Origin: Acidobacteriaceae bacterium
GTDB lineage: Bacteria; Acidobacteriota; Terriglobia; Terriglobales; Acidobacteriaceae
Assembly: GCA_027307295.1 (NCBI GenBank)
Contig: DAHUXF010000207.1
Coordinates: forward strand, 1-5,756
Length of the DNA: 5,756 bases
Direction: 5' to 3'
Every line of letters begins with the position of its first letter. Positions within the stretch are counted from its first letter, which is position 1. Shown piece after piece: positions 1-5,635 of this stretch. The notes under the pieces were generated by a model, which was given only the letters and a program-made list of their open reading frames with translations, was not told where the DNA came from and did no database searches. The position numbers were made by a program, and so were the translations under genes.

Positions 1-138
1 GAGTACATTGAATACTCTAAATACCCAAAGCTCCGGGCAAACCTCGACACTGAATCTTACCGGACCTCCGGCTGGATATACCGGCCCCACGAATTTGCAG
101 GTTTTTCAGGACAATATCTATGGGACGTTTATGTTTAA
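1..138 (+). CDS. 3' end of an unidentified protein gene (partial)
   Basis: The frame starting at base 1 is open for 45 codons and ends in TAA at 136-138. The translated tail is rich in aromatic residues (seven Tyr and two Trp) and ends in LWDVYV. The gene begins outside the window, so no start or ribosome site can be judged. I do not recognise the family. The alternating aromatic pattern at the very C-terminus could suit a beta-strand, including a barrel end, but that is speculation. Support for coding is only the open frame to the edge and a protein-like composition; 45 codons can stay open by chance. If real, it converges with the GNAT gene on the other strand, with about 227 bases between the two stop codons. 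Confidence 0.45.
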   Translation, partial: EYIEYSKYPKLRANLDTESYRTSGWIYRPHEFAGFSGQYLWDVYV

Positions 139-176
139 TCTGATTCCGTGAACCGTCAATCTGCTTAAGGGGTGTG

Positions 177-192
177 ACGCTGGTGGCAGCGT
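177..192. repeat. Small perfect stem-loop after the left-edge gene
   Basis: ACGCTG (177-182) and CAGCGT (187-192) form a perfect 6-bp stem around the four-base loop GTGG. It lies 38 bases after the TAA of the left-edge plus-strand frame. No T-run follows on either strand, so it is not a standard intrinsic terminator. It could be a weak transcript-end structure or chance. Confidence 0.3.
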
Positions 193-305
193 AACGCCCT
201 AGCAGAACGAGAACAGCATTCTTGTTACTTAAGTACTCAATATTCCCAACCTAATCCAGTCCCTCGTCAAGCGTGCCGGGAAAGCTTAAAGAAAATCACC
301 TTTGC

Positions 306-330
306 GCTCTGCCGAAGGCGAGCGCAGAGC
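306..330 (-). terminator. Candidate terminator hairpin downstream of the GNAT gene
   Basis: GCTCTGC (306-312) and GCAGAGC (324-330) make a perfect 7-bp GC-rich stem with an 11-base loop. The hairpin starts about 35 bases after the GNAT stop when read on the minus strand. A T-rich stretch (ATTTTCTTT) follows about ten bases past the stem rather than directly, so this is not textbook. An alternative pairing of TGCGCT (303-308) with AGCGCA (321-326) is also possible. The surrounding bases, with CGAAGGCGAGCGCAG and GTAGTCGGAA, faintly resemble the dispersed repeat near 5640, so it may be a decayed repeat copy. Confidence 0.33.
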
Positions 331-365
331 CGAACGAAACCGTAGTCGGAAAATAATTGTGGAGT

Positions 366-869
366 CTAAAGCAACAGGATCATCAGCACATCATCCACAT
401 ATTCCGTGCCGATCTTAAGCGAACGCGGCTCTACGCCATAGCTTCTAAATCCCAGCGTTTCATAAAGCTTGCGAGCCGGCAGATGGGCTGACGCCACCAG
501 GATGATCTGCTCTACGCCGGAGATTGCGCGGGCGCGGCGAATGATCTCCTGCATCAGGGCGCGGGCCACGCCTTTGCCACGTGACTGTGGCCGCACGTAG
601 ACGCCCCATACATGCCCTTTATGGAGTTCCTTGAGGTGGTGATGCCGGTAGAAGCCCGCTGTCGCAACCAGTTTGCCCTCTTCAAACATGCCAAGAACAA
701 AATTGCTCACCGGATCGCTCGCGCCCAGCCGCTCACGCGCGGACGCGATGGAGGTCTTCTGATGTTCTTCAGCCGAATCGGCAAAGGACGCGCTGTCGTT
801 CTGCAGCGCTTCCAGGCGAAGCTGCCACCATTCTTCGGCGTCATTGGCAGTAAGCAGGCGGATTTCCAT
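366..869 (-). CDS. GNAT-family N-acetyltransferase
   Basis: Predicted acetyl-CoA-dependent N-acetyltransferase of 167 residues, a normal length for a single-domain GNAT. The pyrophosphate-binding motif A is clear: the strand VWGVYVRP (87-94) runs into QSRGKGVA (95-102), which fits Q/R-x-x-G-x-G/A, and is followed by the helix ALMQEIIRRAR. The late-fold motif ARKLYETLGF (about 132-141) is also typical. The tail EYVDDVLMILLL forms the closing beta-strand. The acceptor substrate cannot be read from sequence. The ATG at 869 gives a family-like N-terminus (MEIRLLTANDAEEW), although the only purine-rich ribosome-site candidate, AAAAAGG, is about 16 bases upstream, so initiation is probably weak. 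It lies 105 bases downstream of the ETF-QO stop on the same strand and could be read through from the etf operon, but nothing links it functionally. It ends in TAG. Confidence 0.9.
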   Translation of the reverse strand: MEIRLLTANDAEEWWQLRLEALQNDSASFADSAEEHQKTSIASARERLGASDPVSNFVLGMFEEGKLVATAGFYRHHHLKELHKGHVWGVYVRPQSRGKGVARALMQEIIRRARAISGVEQIILVASAHLPARKLYETLGFRSYGVEPRSLKIGTEYVDDVLMILLL

Positions 870-892
870 GGTAGCTATAGCTGAACCTTTTT

Positions 893-960
893 ACCGCAAA
901 GGACGCTACGGAACGCAAAGAAAGCTCACACATCCCTTTGCGAACTTTGCGCATTGCGGT
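893..960. repeat. Imperfect inverted repeat of CGCAAAG-type units
   Basis: The gap between the ETF-QO stop and the GNAT start is mostly one imperfect hairpin. The outer arm ACCGCAA (893-899) pairs with TTGCGGT (954-960). The inner arm CGCAAAG (914-920) pairs with CTTTGCG (936-942), around a 15-base loop. Further CGCAAAG-like words lie between the arms (for example GCAAAG and ACTTTGCG), so it reads as short units repeated about every 10 bases. From memory, ACCGCAAAGGACGC-type strings recur in intergenic DNA of many bacteria. No T-run follows on the minus strand, so it is not a simple terminator, though it could stabilise or end the etf transcript. Confidence 0.55.
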
Positions 961-974
961 TAGTGCTTCAGCGC

Positions 975-2690
975 CTACATTCCATCATAATTCGGACCAC
1001 CGCCGCCTTCAGGCGGCACCCAGGTAATGATCTCGTAAGGGTCCATGATGTCGCAGGTCTTGCAGTGGACACAGTTGGAAGGATTCAGATGGATGGTCTT
1101 GCCTTTGGGCGCTGATGCGTCTTCTTCCATTTCATAGACGTTGGCGGGGCAGAAATTCTGGCACGGATTGCCGAACTCCTCCACGCAGCGCGTGTTGCAG
1201 ATATTGGTGTCATGGATAATCAGGTGAGAAGGCTGGTCTTCCTCATGCTTGGTGCCGGAATGATAAAGGTCGGTCAGCTTGTCAAAGGTCAGCTTGCCGT
1301 CGCCTTTGGCCTTGCCTAGCAAATGGGCGCGCTTGCCTCCATCGGCGGGCAACTGGTCCAGGTGTTTCATCCGCGTATGCCCGGCATGTGTGGTATAGAC
1401 TTCGTGCAGCCCGCGGCCTCCGGTGATCTGTTGCAGCGCGGTGTGCATCAATCCCCAGATCAGGCCTTTTTCAAAGCCCTGGTGGAAGTTGCGCACCTCC
1501 CACAATTCATCTTTGATCCAGCTGGAGTCAACTCTCTCTTTATATTGGCTGAGCCGGGCCTGGCTGAAGTTGTTTTCCACCAGCGCTTCAAAGGCCGTCT
1601 CTGCCGCCAGCATGCCGCTCTTGATCGCCAGGTGTATGCCTTTAAGACGCTGCGAGTTCAGAAAGCTGGCCGAATCTCCCACGATCATCCAGCCATTGCC
1701 CGCCAAAGGCGGCATGGAGAACCATCCTCCATAGGGAAACGTCTTTGCCCCATAGCGGATCATCTTTCCGCCATGCAGCAGTGAAGCAATCAGCGGATGC
1801 GATTTGAAGTCCTGCAGTACGCGCTGCGGGTCCAGGCGCGGGTCCTGGTAGTCCAGGCTGGTGACGTACCCCAGTGAAACAATGTTGTCTTTAGAGCCGT
1901 AGATCCAGCCGCCGCCATATTCGTGCGTAGTCAGCGGCCAGCCCATGGTGTAGATCACCTGGCCCTTTTTGATTGCGCCGGAAGGGACCTCCCACAGCTC
2001 CTTTACGCCAATGCCGTAGACCTGAGGGTTGCGGTCTTTTTGCAGATCGTATTTGTTCACCAGTTGCTTGGTCAGCGACCCACGCGGCCCTTCCGCCAGC
2101 ACCGTGATCTTCGATTTCAGGTCGTATCCCGGTTCAAAGTTTGACTTTTTCTGGTTCTGCTTGTCGATTCCCTTATCGTCCGTGCGGACGCCCGTGACTT
2201 TATCGCCTTCCGTCAGCAGCTCTGATCCGGCAAAGCCGGTAAAGACGGTGACTCCCGCCTGCTCAACTTTTTCTCCCAGCCATTTCACAAAGCGGTTGAT
2301 GGAGATTACGTAATTACCGTGGTCCCGCAACGGGGGCGGCGTGATGGGCAGGCGGTGTTCGCCTCTTTCCGTCAGAAAATAAACTGCTTCATCGTCCACT
2401 TCCGCATCCAGGGGAGCTTCGTCTCGCCAGCCAGGCAGCAGCTCGTCCATGGCGCGAGGATCAATGAGCGCGCCGGAGAGCGAGTTCTGGCCGAGTTCCC
2501 GCGCTTTTTCCAGGACGTAGATGTTTTCCTTGCTCATCTGCGCTTCTGGATTGCGGCGATTGTGGCGGTCAATGAGCTGCGACAGACGCAGCGCGCAGGC
2601 CAGGCCTCCTGGCCCGCCGCCCACAATGGTTACGTCCGCTTCCATCTGCGGGCGCTCAACACCTTCAAGAGGTTTGCGGAAAACCAGCAT
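975..2690 (-). CDS. Electron transfer flavoprotein-ubiquinone oxidoreductase (ETF-QO)
   Basis: Transfers electrons from reduced ETF through FAD and a 4Fe-4S cluster to membrane quinone; the family sits on the membrane monotopically. At 571 residues it matches the mature family length. The N-terminal FAD motif GGGPGG is at 24-29, within ADVTIVGGGPGGLACALRL. A second flavin-contact region, IVGDSASFLNSQRLKGIHLA, is at about 336-355. The C-terminal ferredoxin-like domain has C514 in FCPANVYE plus C540, C543 and C546 in CVHCKTC, matching the four cluster ligands of human ETF-QO. It ends in the family signature PEGGGGPNYDGM. Three additional cysteines (C498, C502, C510) precede the cluster site. 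The start chosen is the ATG at 2690, preceded by GAGGA with a 10-base spacer. An in-frame ATG at 2738 would add 16 residues but has no ribosome site, and an ATG at 2645 is possible but less well placed. It is the last gene of the etf cluster, 129 bases after etfA. Confidence 0.96.
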   Translation of the reverse strand: MLVFRKPLEGVERPQMEADVTIVGGGPGGLACALRLSQLIDRHNRRNPEAQMSKENIYVLEKARELGQNSLSGALIDPRAMDELLPGWRDEAPLDAEVDDEAVYFLTERGEHRLPITPPPLRDHGNYVISINRFVKWLGEKVEQAGVTVFTGFAGSELLTEGDKVTGVRTDDKGIDKQNQKKSNFEPGYDLKSKITVLAEGPRGSLTKQLVNKYDLQKDRNPQVYGIGVKELWEVPSGAIKKGQVIYTMGWPLTTHEYGGGWIYGSKDNIVSLGYVTSLDYQDPRLDPQRVLQDFKSHPLIASLLHGGKMIRYGAKTFPYGGWFSMPPLAGNGWMIVGDSASFLNSQRLKGIHLAIKSGMLAAETAFEALVENNFSQARLSQYKERVDSSWIKDELWEVRNFHQGFEKGLIWGLMHTALQQITGGRGLHEVYTTHAGHTRMKHLDQLPADGGKRAHLLGKAKGDGKLTFDKLTDLYHSGTKHEEDQPSHLIIHDTNICNTRCVEEFGNPCQNFCPANVYEMEEDASAPKGKTIHLNPSNCVHCKTCDIMDPYEIITWVPPEGGGGPNYDGM

Positions 2691-2697
2691 GTAGCAC

Positions 2698-2705
2698 TTT
2701 TCCTC
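2698..2705 (-). promoter_or_regulatory. Shine-Dalgarno site deciding the ETF-QO start
   Basis: On the minus strand this reads GAGGAAAA, with ten bases between GAGGA and the ATG at 2690. The upstream in-frame ATG at 2738 is preceded only by pyrimidine-mixed sequence with no purine-rich site, so the shorter protein is preferred. Confidence 0.6.
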
Positions 2706-2751
2706 AATGGAATAGCGAACAACTTTCTTGCTGCACATTCAGGCGGATGCG

Positions 2752-2809
2752 CGCAGATTGATCCCGCAATATACGTGTTTCATCTGCGGCGATCACGGCA
2801 AAATCTGCG
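2752..2809 (-). repeat. Inverted repeat between etfA and ETF-QO with alternative pairings
   Basis: CGCAGATT (2752-2759) is the reverse complement of AATCTGCG (2802-2809). A second copy, ATCTGCG (2782-2788), can pair with the same left arm. The leader of ETF-QO could therefore fold in two exclusive ways, with a 23-base or a 42-base loop. The segment follows the etfA stop and precedes the ETF-QO ribosome site, so it might separate expression of ETF from its dehydrogenase. There is no T-run, and chance is not excluded. Confidence 0.35.
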
Positions 2810-2819
2810 GGGGCAATTC

Positions 2820-3815
2820 CTAGCTCCCGGCCTTCGCTTTCTTCACTTCTTCAGTCAGCGCAGGAACAATATCAAACAGGTTTCCCACCACGCCAAAATC
2901 TGCAATCTCAAAGATAGGGGCTTCCGCGTCTTTATTAATAGCAATGATGCTGCGCGCGCCCTTCATCCCCACAATGTGTTGAATGGCCCCGCTGATGCCC
3001 ACCGCCAGATACAGCTTGGGAGAAACCGTCTGCCCGGAGCTGCCAATCTGCCGGTCCATGGGCAGCCAGCCGGAGTCGCAGATAGGACGCGACGCCGCGA
3101 TTTCTCCGCCCAGCGCGTCCGCCAGCGCTTTGGCCAGCTCAATGTTCTTTTGCTCTTTAATGCCGCGACCCACTGAGACAATGATCTCTGCCTGGGTAAG
3201 GTCAACCGCCTGCTTGGCTTCTTTGAAAGGATCTTCAGGCTGATTGCGCACTACGCCGTCAGTGATCTGCGCGTTGACGGTTTCAACAGCAGCGGGCGAT
3301 GCGCCGGCTTCAGCCTTGTCGCCACGGAAAGAGCCGGCCTGGAAGGTGACAAAGTGCGGCGCAGGACAGGCAAAGCTCACGTCTGCGGCAAATTTGCCCT
3401 GGAACATCTGTCGCGTGAAGACCAGCTTGCCGCCATCCTTGTGGAACCCCGTAGCATCGCTGATCAGCGTGCGCTCCAGAGCGGTGGCCAGTTGTGGAGC
3501 AAAGTCGCGCACCTGGTAGGTATGCGGCATCAGCACCAGCGAGGGCTTTTTCTGCTGGATAAACGCCTTGAGCGCCGCGACGACTCCATCGGGCTCATAT
3601 TTGGCCAGTTTGGGCGATTCAATGGCGTAGACCCTGGCCAGTTTTTTGCCTGCAACTTCCTGCGCAATCCCGGCGATTCCGCTGCCAAAGACGGCGGCTT
3701 CCACCGTGGTTCCAGTTTCAGCGGCAATGGCCTGCGCCGCTGCAATCGTCTCCAGTGAGACCCGGTTCAATTTGCCTTCACGTTGTTCTGCAATTACAAG
3801 AATTGTGTCTGCCAT
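2820..3815 (-). CDS. etfA: Electron transfer flavoprotein, alpha subunit
   Basis: Large subunit of the soluble ETF heterodimer; it carries the redox-active FAD that shuttles electrons from acyl-CoA dehydrogenases to ETF-QO. At 331 residues it is standard length. The N-terminal nucleotide-fold domain begins ADTILVIAEQ and runs to about residue 190. The C-terminal FAD domain (about 205-325) shows the family pattern: SVGRGI (214-219), SRPICDSGWLPMDRQIGSSGQ (242-262), LYLAVGISGAIQH (268-280), then INKDAEAPIFEIADFGVVGNLF (293-314). These align closely with the human alpha subunit from memory. The ATG at 3815 directly abuts the TAG of the upstream small membrane protein gene. It has only an A-rich, weak ribosome site (AAAGAAACGG), so translation is probably coupled to that gene. 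The stop is TAG at 2820-2822. Whether the ETF is purely canonical cannot be settled here, but the adjacent ETF-QO argues for a respiratory role. Confidence 0.97.
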   Translation of the reverse strand: MADTILVIAEQREGKLNRVSLETIAAAQAIAAETGTTVEAAVFGSGIAGIAQEVAGKKLARVYAIESPKLAKYEPDGVVAALKAFIQQKKPSLVLMPHTYQVRDFAPQLATALERTLISDATGFHKDGGKLVFTRQMFQGKFAADVSFACPAPHFVTFQAGSFRGDKAEAGASPAAVETVNAQITDGVVRNQPEDPFKEAKQAVDLTQAEIIVSVGRGIKEQKNIELAKALADALGGEIAASRPICDSGWLPMDRQIGSSGQTVSPKLYLAVGISGAIQHIVGMKGARSIIAINKDAEAPIFEIADFGVVGNLFDIVPALTEEVKKAKAGS

Positions 3816-4061
3816 CTAGTTTGTTTGCCGTTTCTTTTTAATGAACCCCAGGATAATCAGGAACAAAGCAATCAGGGTGTCAGTGGCGAGGATCAATTGT
3901 ATGAGTCCTCCGCCATCGCGGATGTCCCAGCCGGCATACAACAGCCAGCCAAGGGCCGCAATCAGCATTACTATGCCCACCACAATCAGTGTTGAGCCGG
4001 TTTCGTGTTCGGTTACGGGCTGATAATTTCCACCTTTGGGATCGTATTCAATCCTTTCCAT
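3816..4061 (-). CDS. Small two-helix membrane protein inside the etf operon
   Basis: An 81-residue protein of no family I recognise. Residues 1-21 are hydrophilic (MERIEYDPKGG...). Two hydrophobic segments follow, at about 23-44 (STLIVVGIVMLIAALGWLLY core) and 53-74 (LIQLILATDTLIALFLIILG core), joined by a short WDIRDGGG turn. The basic tail KKKR (75-78) places the C-terminus inside by the positive-inside rule, predicting a helical hairpin with both ends cytoplasmic. D61 within helix 2 is unusual. The start at 4061 is supported by AAGGAG with a 7-base spacer, the best ribosome site in the cluster. A GTG at 4097 overlapping the etfB stop would add 12 residues but is not needed. It begins 32 bases after etfB, and its TAG touches the etfA ATG, so co-transcription is near certain. 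A role in placing ETF or ETF-QO at the membrane is only inference. Confidence 0.85.
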   Translation of the reverse strand: MERIEYDPKGGNYQPVTEHETGSTLIVVGIVMLIAALGWLLYAGWDIRDGGGLIQLILATDTLIALFLIILGFIKKKRQTN

Positions 4062-4068
4062 GGGGGTA

Positions 4069-4074
4069 CTCCTT
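4069..4074 (-). promoter_or_regulatory. Strong Shine-Dalgarno site of the small membrane protein gene
   Basis: The minus strand reads AAGGAG here, seven bases before the ATG at 4061. It lies in the short gap after the etfB stop, so it fixes the start of the 81-residue protein and rules against the GTG at 4097. Confidence 0.75.
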
Positions 4075-4093
4075 TTACAACTGACTTCTAAAC

Positions 4094-4864
4094 TCACATG
4101 ACCCGGATCTCATTGCGCAGTTTGTCCACCAGCTTCTTGGCTACTTCTCCGGGCGTTCCGTCCAGCATCTCCGTTTTCTTGGTCTTCTGCGGAACATAAA
4201 GCTTTTCAATCTTCTGCAGGTTCTCACCCAGCGCGGACTTCACTTCGTCCATGGTGACCTTGCGCAGCGGCTTGTTCTTGGCCTGCTTAATGCCCAGCAG
4301 CGTGGCATAGCGCAGTTTGTTGATGCCCGATTGGATGGTCAGCAGGGCTGGCAGGGGCATCTCGACGTGCTGGAACCAGCCGTCTTCGAGCTCGCGTTTG
4401 ACGCGGATGCCGCTCTCCGTCTTCTGTATCTCCATGATGATGGTGGCGTGCGGCCAGCCCATTAACTCCGCCATAATGACGCCCGTCTGCGCATATCCAT
4501 AATCGTCGGACTGTAGGCCGGTGAAGATAAGATCAAATTTCTCATCCTTGATGGCGGCGACAAAAGCCTTGGCCATATTGAAGGCGTCCAGGCCCACGAA
4601 CCCGTTGTCTTCCAGGTGGATTGCGCGGTCCGCGCCCTTGGCCAGCCCTTCACGCAGTACCTGCTGTGACCGCGCCGGTCCCGCGGTGATCACCACTACC
4701 TCGCCCGTATGCTTTTCCTTTTGCCGCAATGCCTCTTCCAGCGCGTACGCGTCCGGCTCATTCACTTCATAAGAGACGTCTTCGCGGATCCATGTCCCGC
4801 TCTCATTGAGCTTAAGAGGTGCGTCCTTTTGCGGGACCTGCTTCATGCAGACCAGAATCTTCAT
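4094..4864 (-). CDS. etfB: Electron transfer flavoprotein, beta subunit
   Basis: Small subunit of the ETF heterodimer; in canonical ETFs it binds AMP and carries the loop that docks on partner dehydrogenases. At 256 residues it is a typical length. Recognisable segments are MKILVCMKQVP (1-11), NEPDAYALEEALRQKE (35-50), the GPARSQQVLREGLAKGADRAIHL nucleotide-fold stretch (62-84), TGLQSDDYGYAQTG (115-128), VKRELEDG (155-162), LPALLTI (171-177) and NKLRYATLLGIKQAKNKPL (182-200). The start is taken as ATG 4864 because MKILVCMKQVP is the normal family N-terminus and AGGAA sits ten bases upstream. An in-frame ATG at 4951 would add 29 non-family residues and falls on the candidate -10 box. First gene of the cluster, 32 bases before the small membrane protein gene. 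It ends in TGA. Confidence 0.96.
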   Translation of the reverse strand: MKILVCMKQVPQKDAPLKLNESGTWIREDVSYEVNEPDAYALEEALRQKEKHTGEVVVITAGPARSQQVLREGLAKGADRAIHLEDNGFVGLDAFNMAKAFVAAIKDEKFDLIFTGLQSDDYGYAQTGVIMAELMGWPHATIIMEIQKTESGIRVKRELEDGWFQHVEMPLPALLTIQSGINKLRYATLLGIKQAKNKPLRKVTMDEVKSALGENLQKIEKLYVPQKTKKTEMLDGTPGEVAKKLVDKLRNEIRVM

Positions 4865-4950
4865 AAGTCTCGGGTTCCTGTTCAGTTCCTTTTTTAGGAT
4901 GCAAAGGCGCAACGCCCTGTCAGCGTCGGCCATAGCCAATAAAACCTGCA

Positions 4951-4981
4951 AGTATAAACGAGAGTAGGGACTTTATGACAG
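4951..4981 (-). promoter_or_regulatory. Candidate sigma-70-type promoter for the etf operon
   Basis: On the minus strand, TATACT (4951-4956) is a five-of-six match to the -10 consensus. Upstream there is either GTCATA (4974-4979, 17-base spacer, three of six matches) or CTGTCA (4976-4981, 19-base spacer, four of six). Transcription would start near 4943 and leave about 80 bases of leader before etfB. The -10 box is good, the -35 weak. Confidence 0.4.
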
Positions 4982-5007
4982 CCGATGAGCCAGGCGCATG
5001 GAGTGGG

Positions 5008-5022
5008 ATGCGTTCGACGCAT
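5008..5022. repeat. Short perfect hairpin upstream of the etf promoter
   Basis: ATGCGT (5008-5013) and ACGCAT (5017-5022) form a perfect 6-bp stem with a TCG loop, flanked by G-rich strings (GAGTGGG and GGGTGGGC). It lies between the candidate etf promoter and the 3' end of the zinc-ribbon gene. It could be part of that gene's transcript end or a regulator site; there is no T-run. Around it, 5030-5100 contains two GCGAAAGAA words and other GCGAAGG-like pieces, giving a low-complexity, repeat-like look. Confidence 0.3.
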
Positions 5023-5101
5023 GGGTGGGCAGGGCGCGAAAGAATATGCGGGGCGAAGGAAGCGGTGCCCGAAGGCGTGCGAAAGAAGCGCGGAGGCGGC
5101 C

Positions 5102-5377
5102 TTATTCCAGAAATGCCACCGACTGCACGCCTGCAACTTCAAACCGCTTGCGGCAGCGGACATTCTTGCACATTACCATGTCGTCGCGCCGGACCATATA
5201 GCTTTGCGCTTTGGCGAACTAGGCGCGGTCGCGTTCGTCCGCGCGGCCCTGTAGCTGGCGCTTCTTGGTGCGCACCAGCCAGGAAAGCTCGTAGTCGCCG
5301 GCCTGGCGGCAGTGCGGGCAAGTCAGGGTGTGGGGCTTTTTGGCCTCTTTTTCGTCGAAAAAATCACGATCATCCAT
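5102..5377 (-). pseudogene. Small zinc-ribbon protein gene interrupted by an in-frame TAG
   Basis: From ATG 5377 the frame encodes 52 residues (MDDRDFFDEKEAKK...), meets TAG at 5219-5221 (codon 53), then stays open for 38 more sense codons to TAA at 5102-5104. The two halves make one coherent protein: CPHC (C20, C23) lies before the stop and CKNVRC (C70, C75) after it, a four-cysteine zinc-ribbon pattern with a long basic insert (WLVRTKKRQLQGRADERDRA). Truncation at codon 53 would lose half of the metal site. TAG also ends four other genes here, so amber recoding is unlikely; a single change such as CAG to TAG explains it. Alternatives are programmed readthrough or a sequencing error. The start is the first ATG after an in-frame TAG at 5384-5386; no good ribosome site is visible. 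A nucleic-acid-related role is common for zinc ribbons but is not shown here. Confidence 0.72.
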
Positions 5378-5635
5378 TAACCACTATATTAACCATAAGC
5401 ACGCTAACATCACAGAGAAATAACGCAAAACATCTACTACGGAGGCAGGGAGACTAGAGAGAAACATCTTTTGAGAAAGTTTCATGGCGGGGCTGTTTTG
5501 TGCATTCGACGATTGGACTGATCTGTAAAAATCGCGTTTTCGCGTTGAATTGCGACCAATCTTTTGCCTTGATCTGCGCTACTATGCGTCAAAATCTTTC
5601 CGTCTCGCGACGATTTTTGGAAAAGAAAAACTAAA

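Noticed and set aside
226..235. 10-bp palindrome TACTTAAGTA
   Set aside because: It is short, isolated and not positioned at a recognisable promoter, so it is likely chance.
873..882. 10-bp palindrome AGCTATAGCT just upstream of the GNAT start
   Set aside because: It could be an operator in principle, but there is no neighbouring promoter or second copy to support that.
2319..3176. A 285-codon plus-strand open frame
   Set aside because: It runs antisense across ETF-QO and etfA, both strongly identified. Its length follows from the GC-rich codon pattern of those genes.
4062..4097. GTG start for the small membrane protein, overlapping the etfB stop by four bases
   Set aside because: The ATG at 4061 has AAGGAG at ideal spacing; the extra 12 residues would be encoded by the ribosome-site region itself.
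4865..4951. N-terminal extension of EtfB to the ATG at 4951
   Set aside because: The extra 29 residues do not match the family, the normal MKILVCMKQVP start is at 4864, and the upstream ATG overlaps the likely -10 box.
4894..5163. An 89-codon minus-strand open frame upstream of etfB
   Set aside because: It overlaps the etf promoter region and the 3' end of the zinc-ribbon gene, and the product has no recognisable features.
5197..5221. Independent restart of the second zinc-ribbon half at the ATG at 5197
   Set aside because: No Shine-Dalgarno sequence precedes it, and the resulting 31-residue peptide would carry only one cysteine pair.
5219..5221. Amber reassignment (for example pyrrolysine) explaining the TAG
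   Set aside because: TAG is the ordinary stop of etfA, ETF-QO, the small membrane protein and the GNAT gene in this window.
4975..5457. A 160-codon plus-strand open frame starting MTADEPGAW
   Set aside because: It lies antisense over the zinc-ribbon gene, has a biased low-complexity composition (Arg, Gly, Ala, Cys) and no domain. The minus-strand frame has clear zinc-ribbon logic across both halves.
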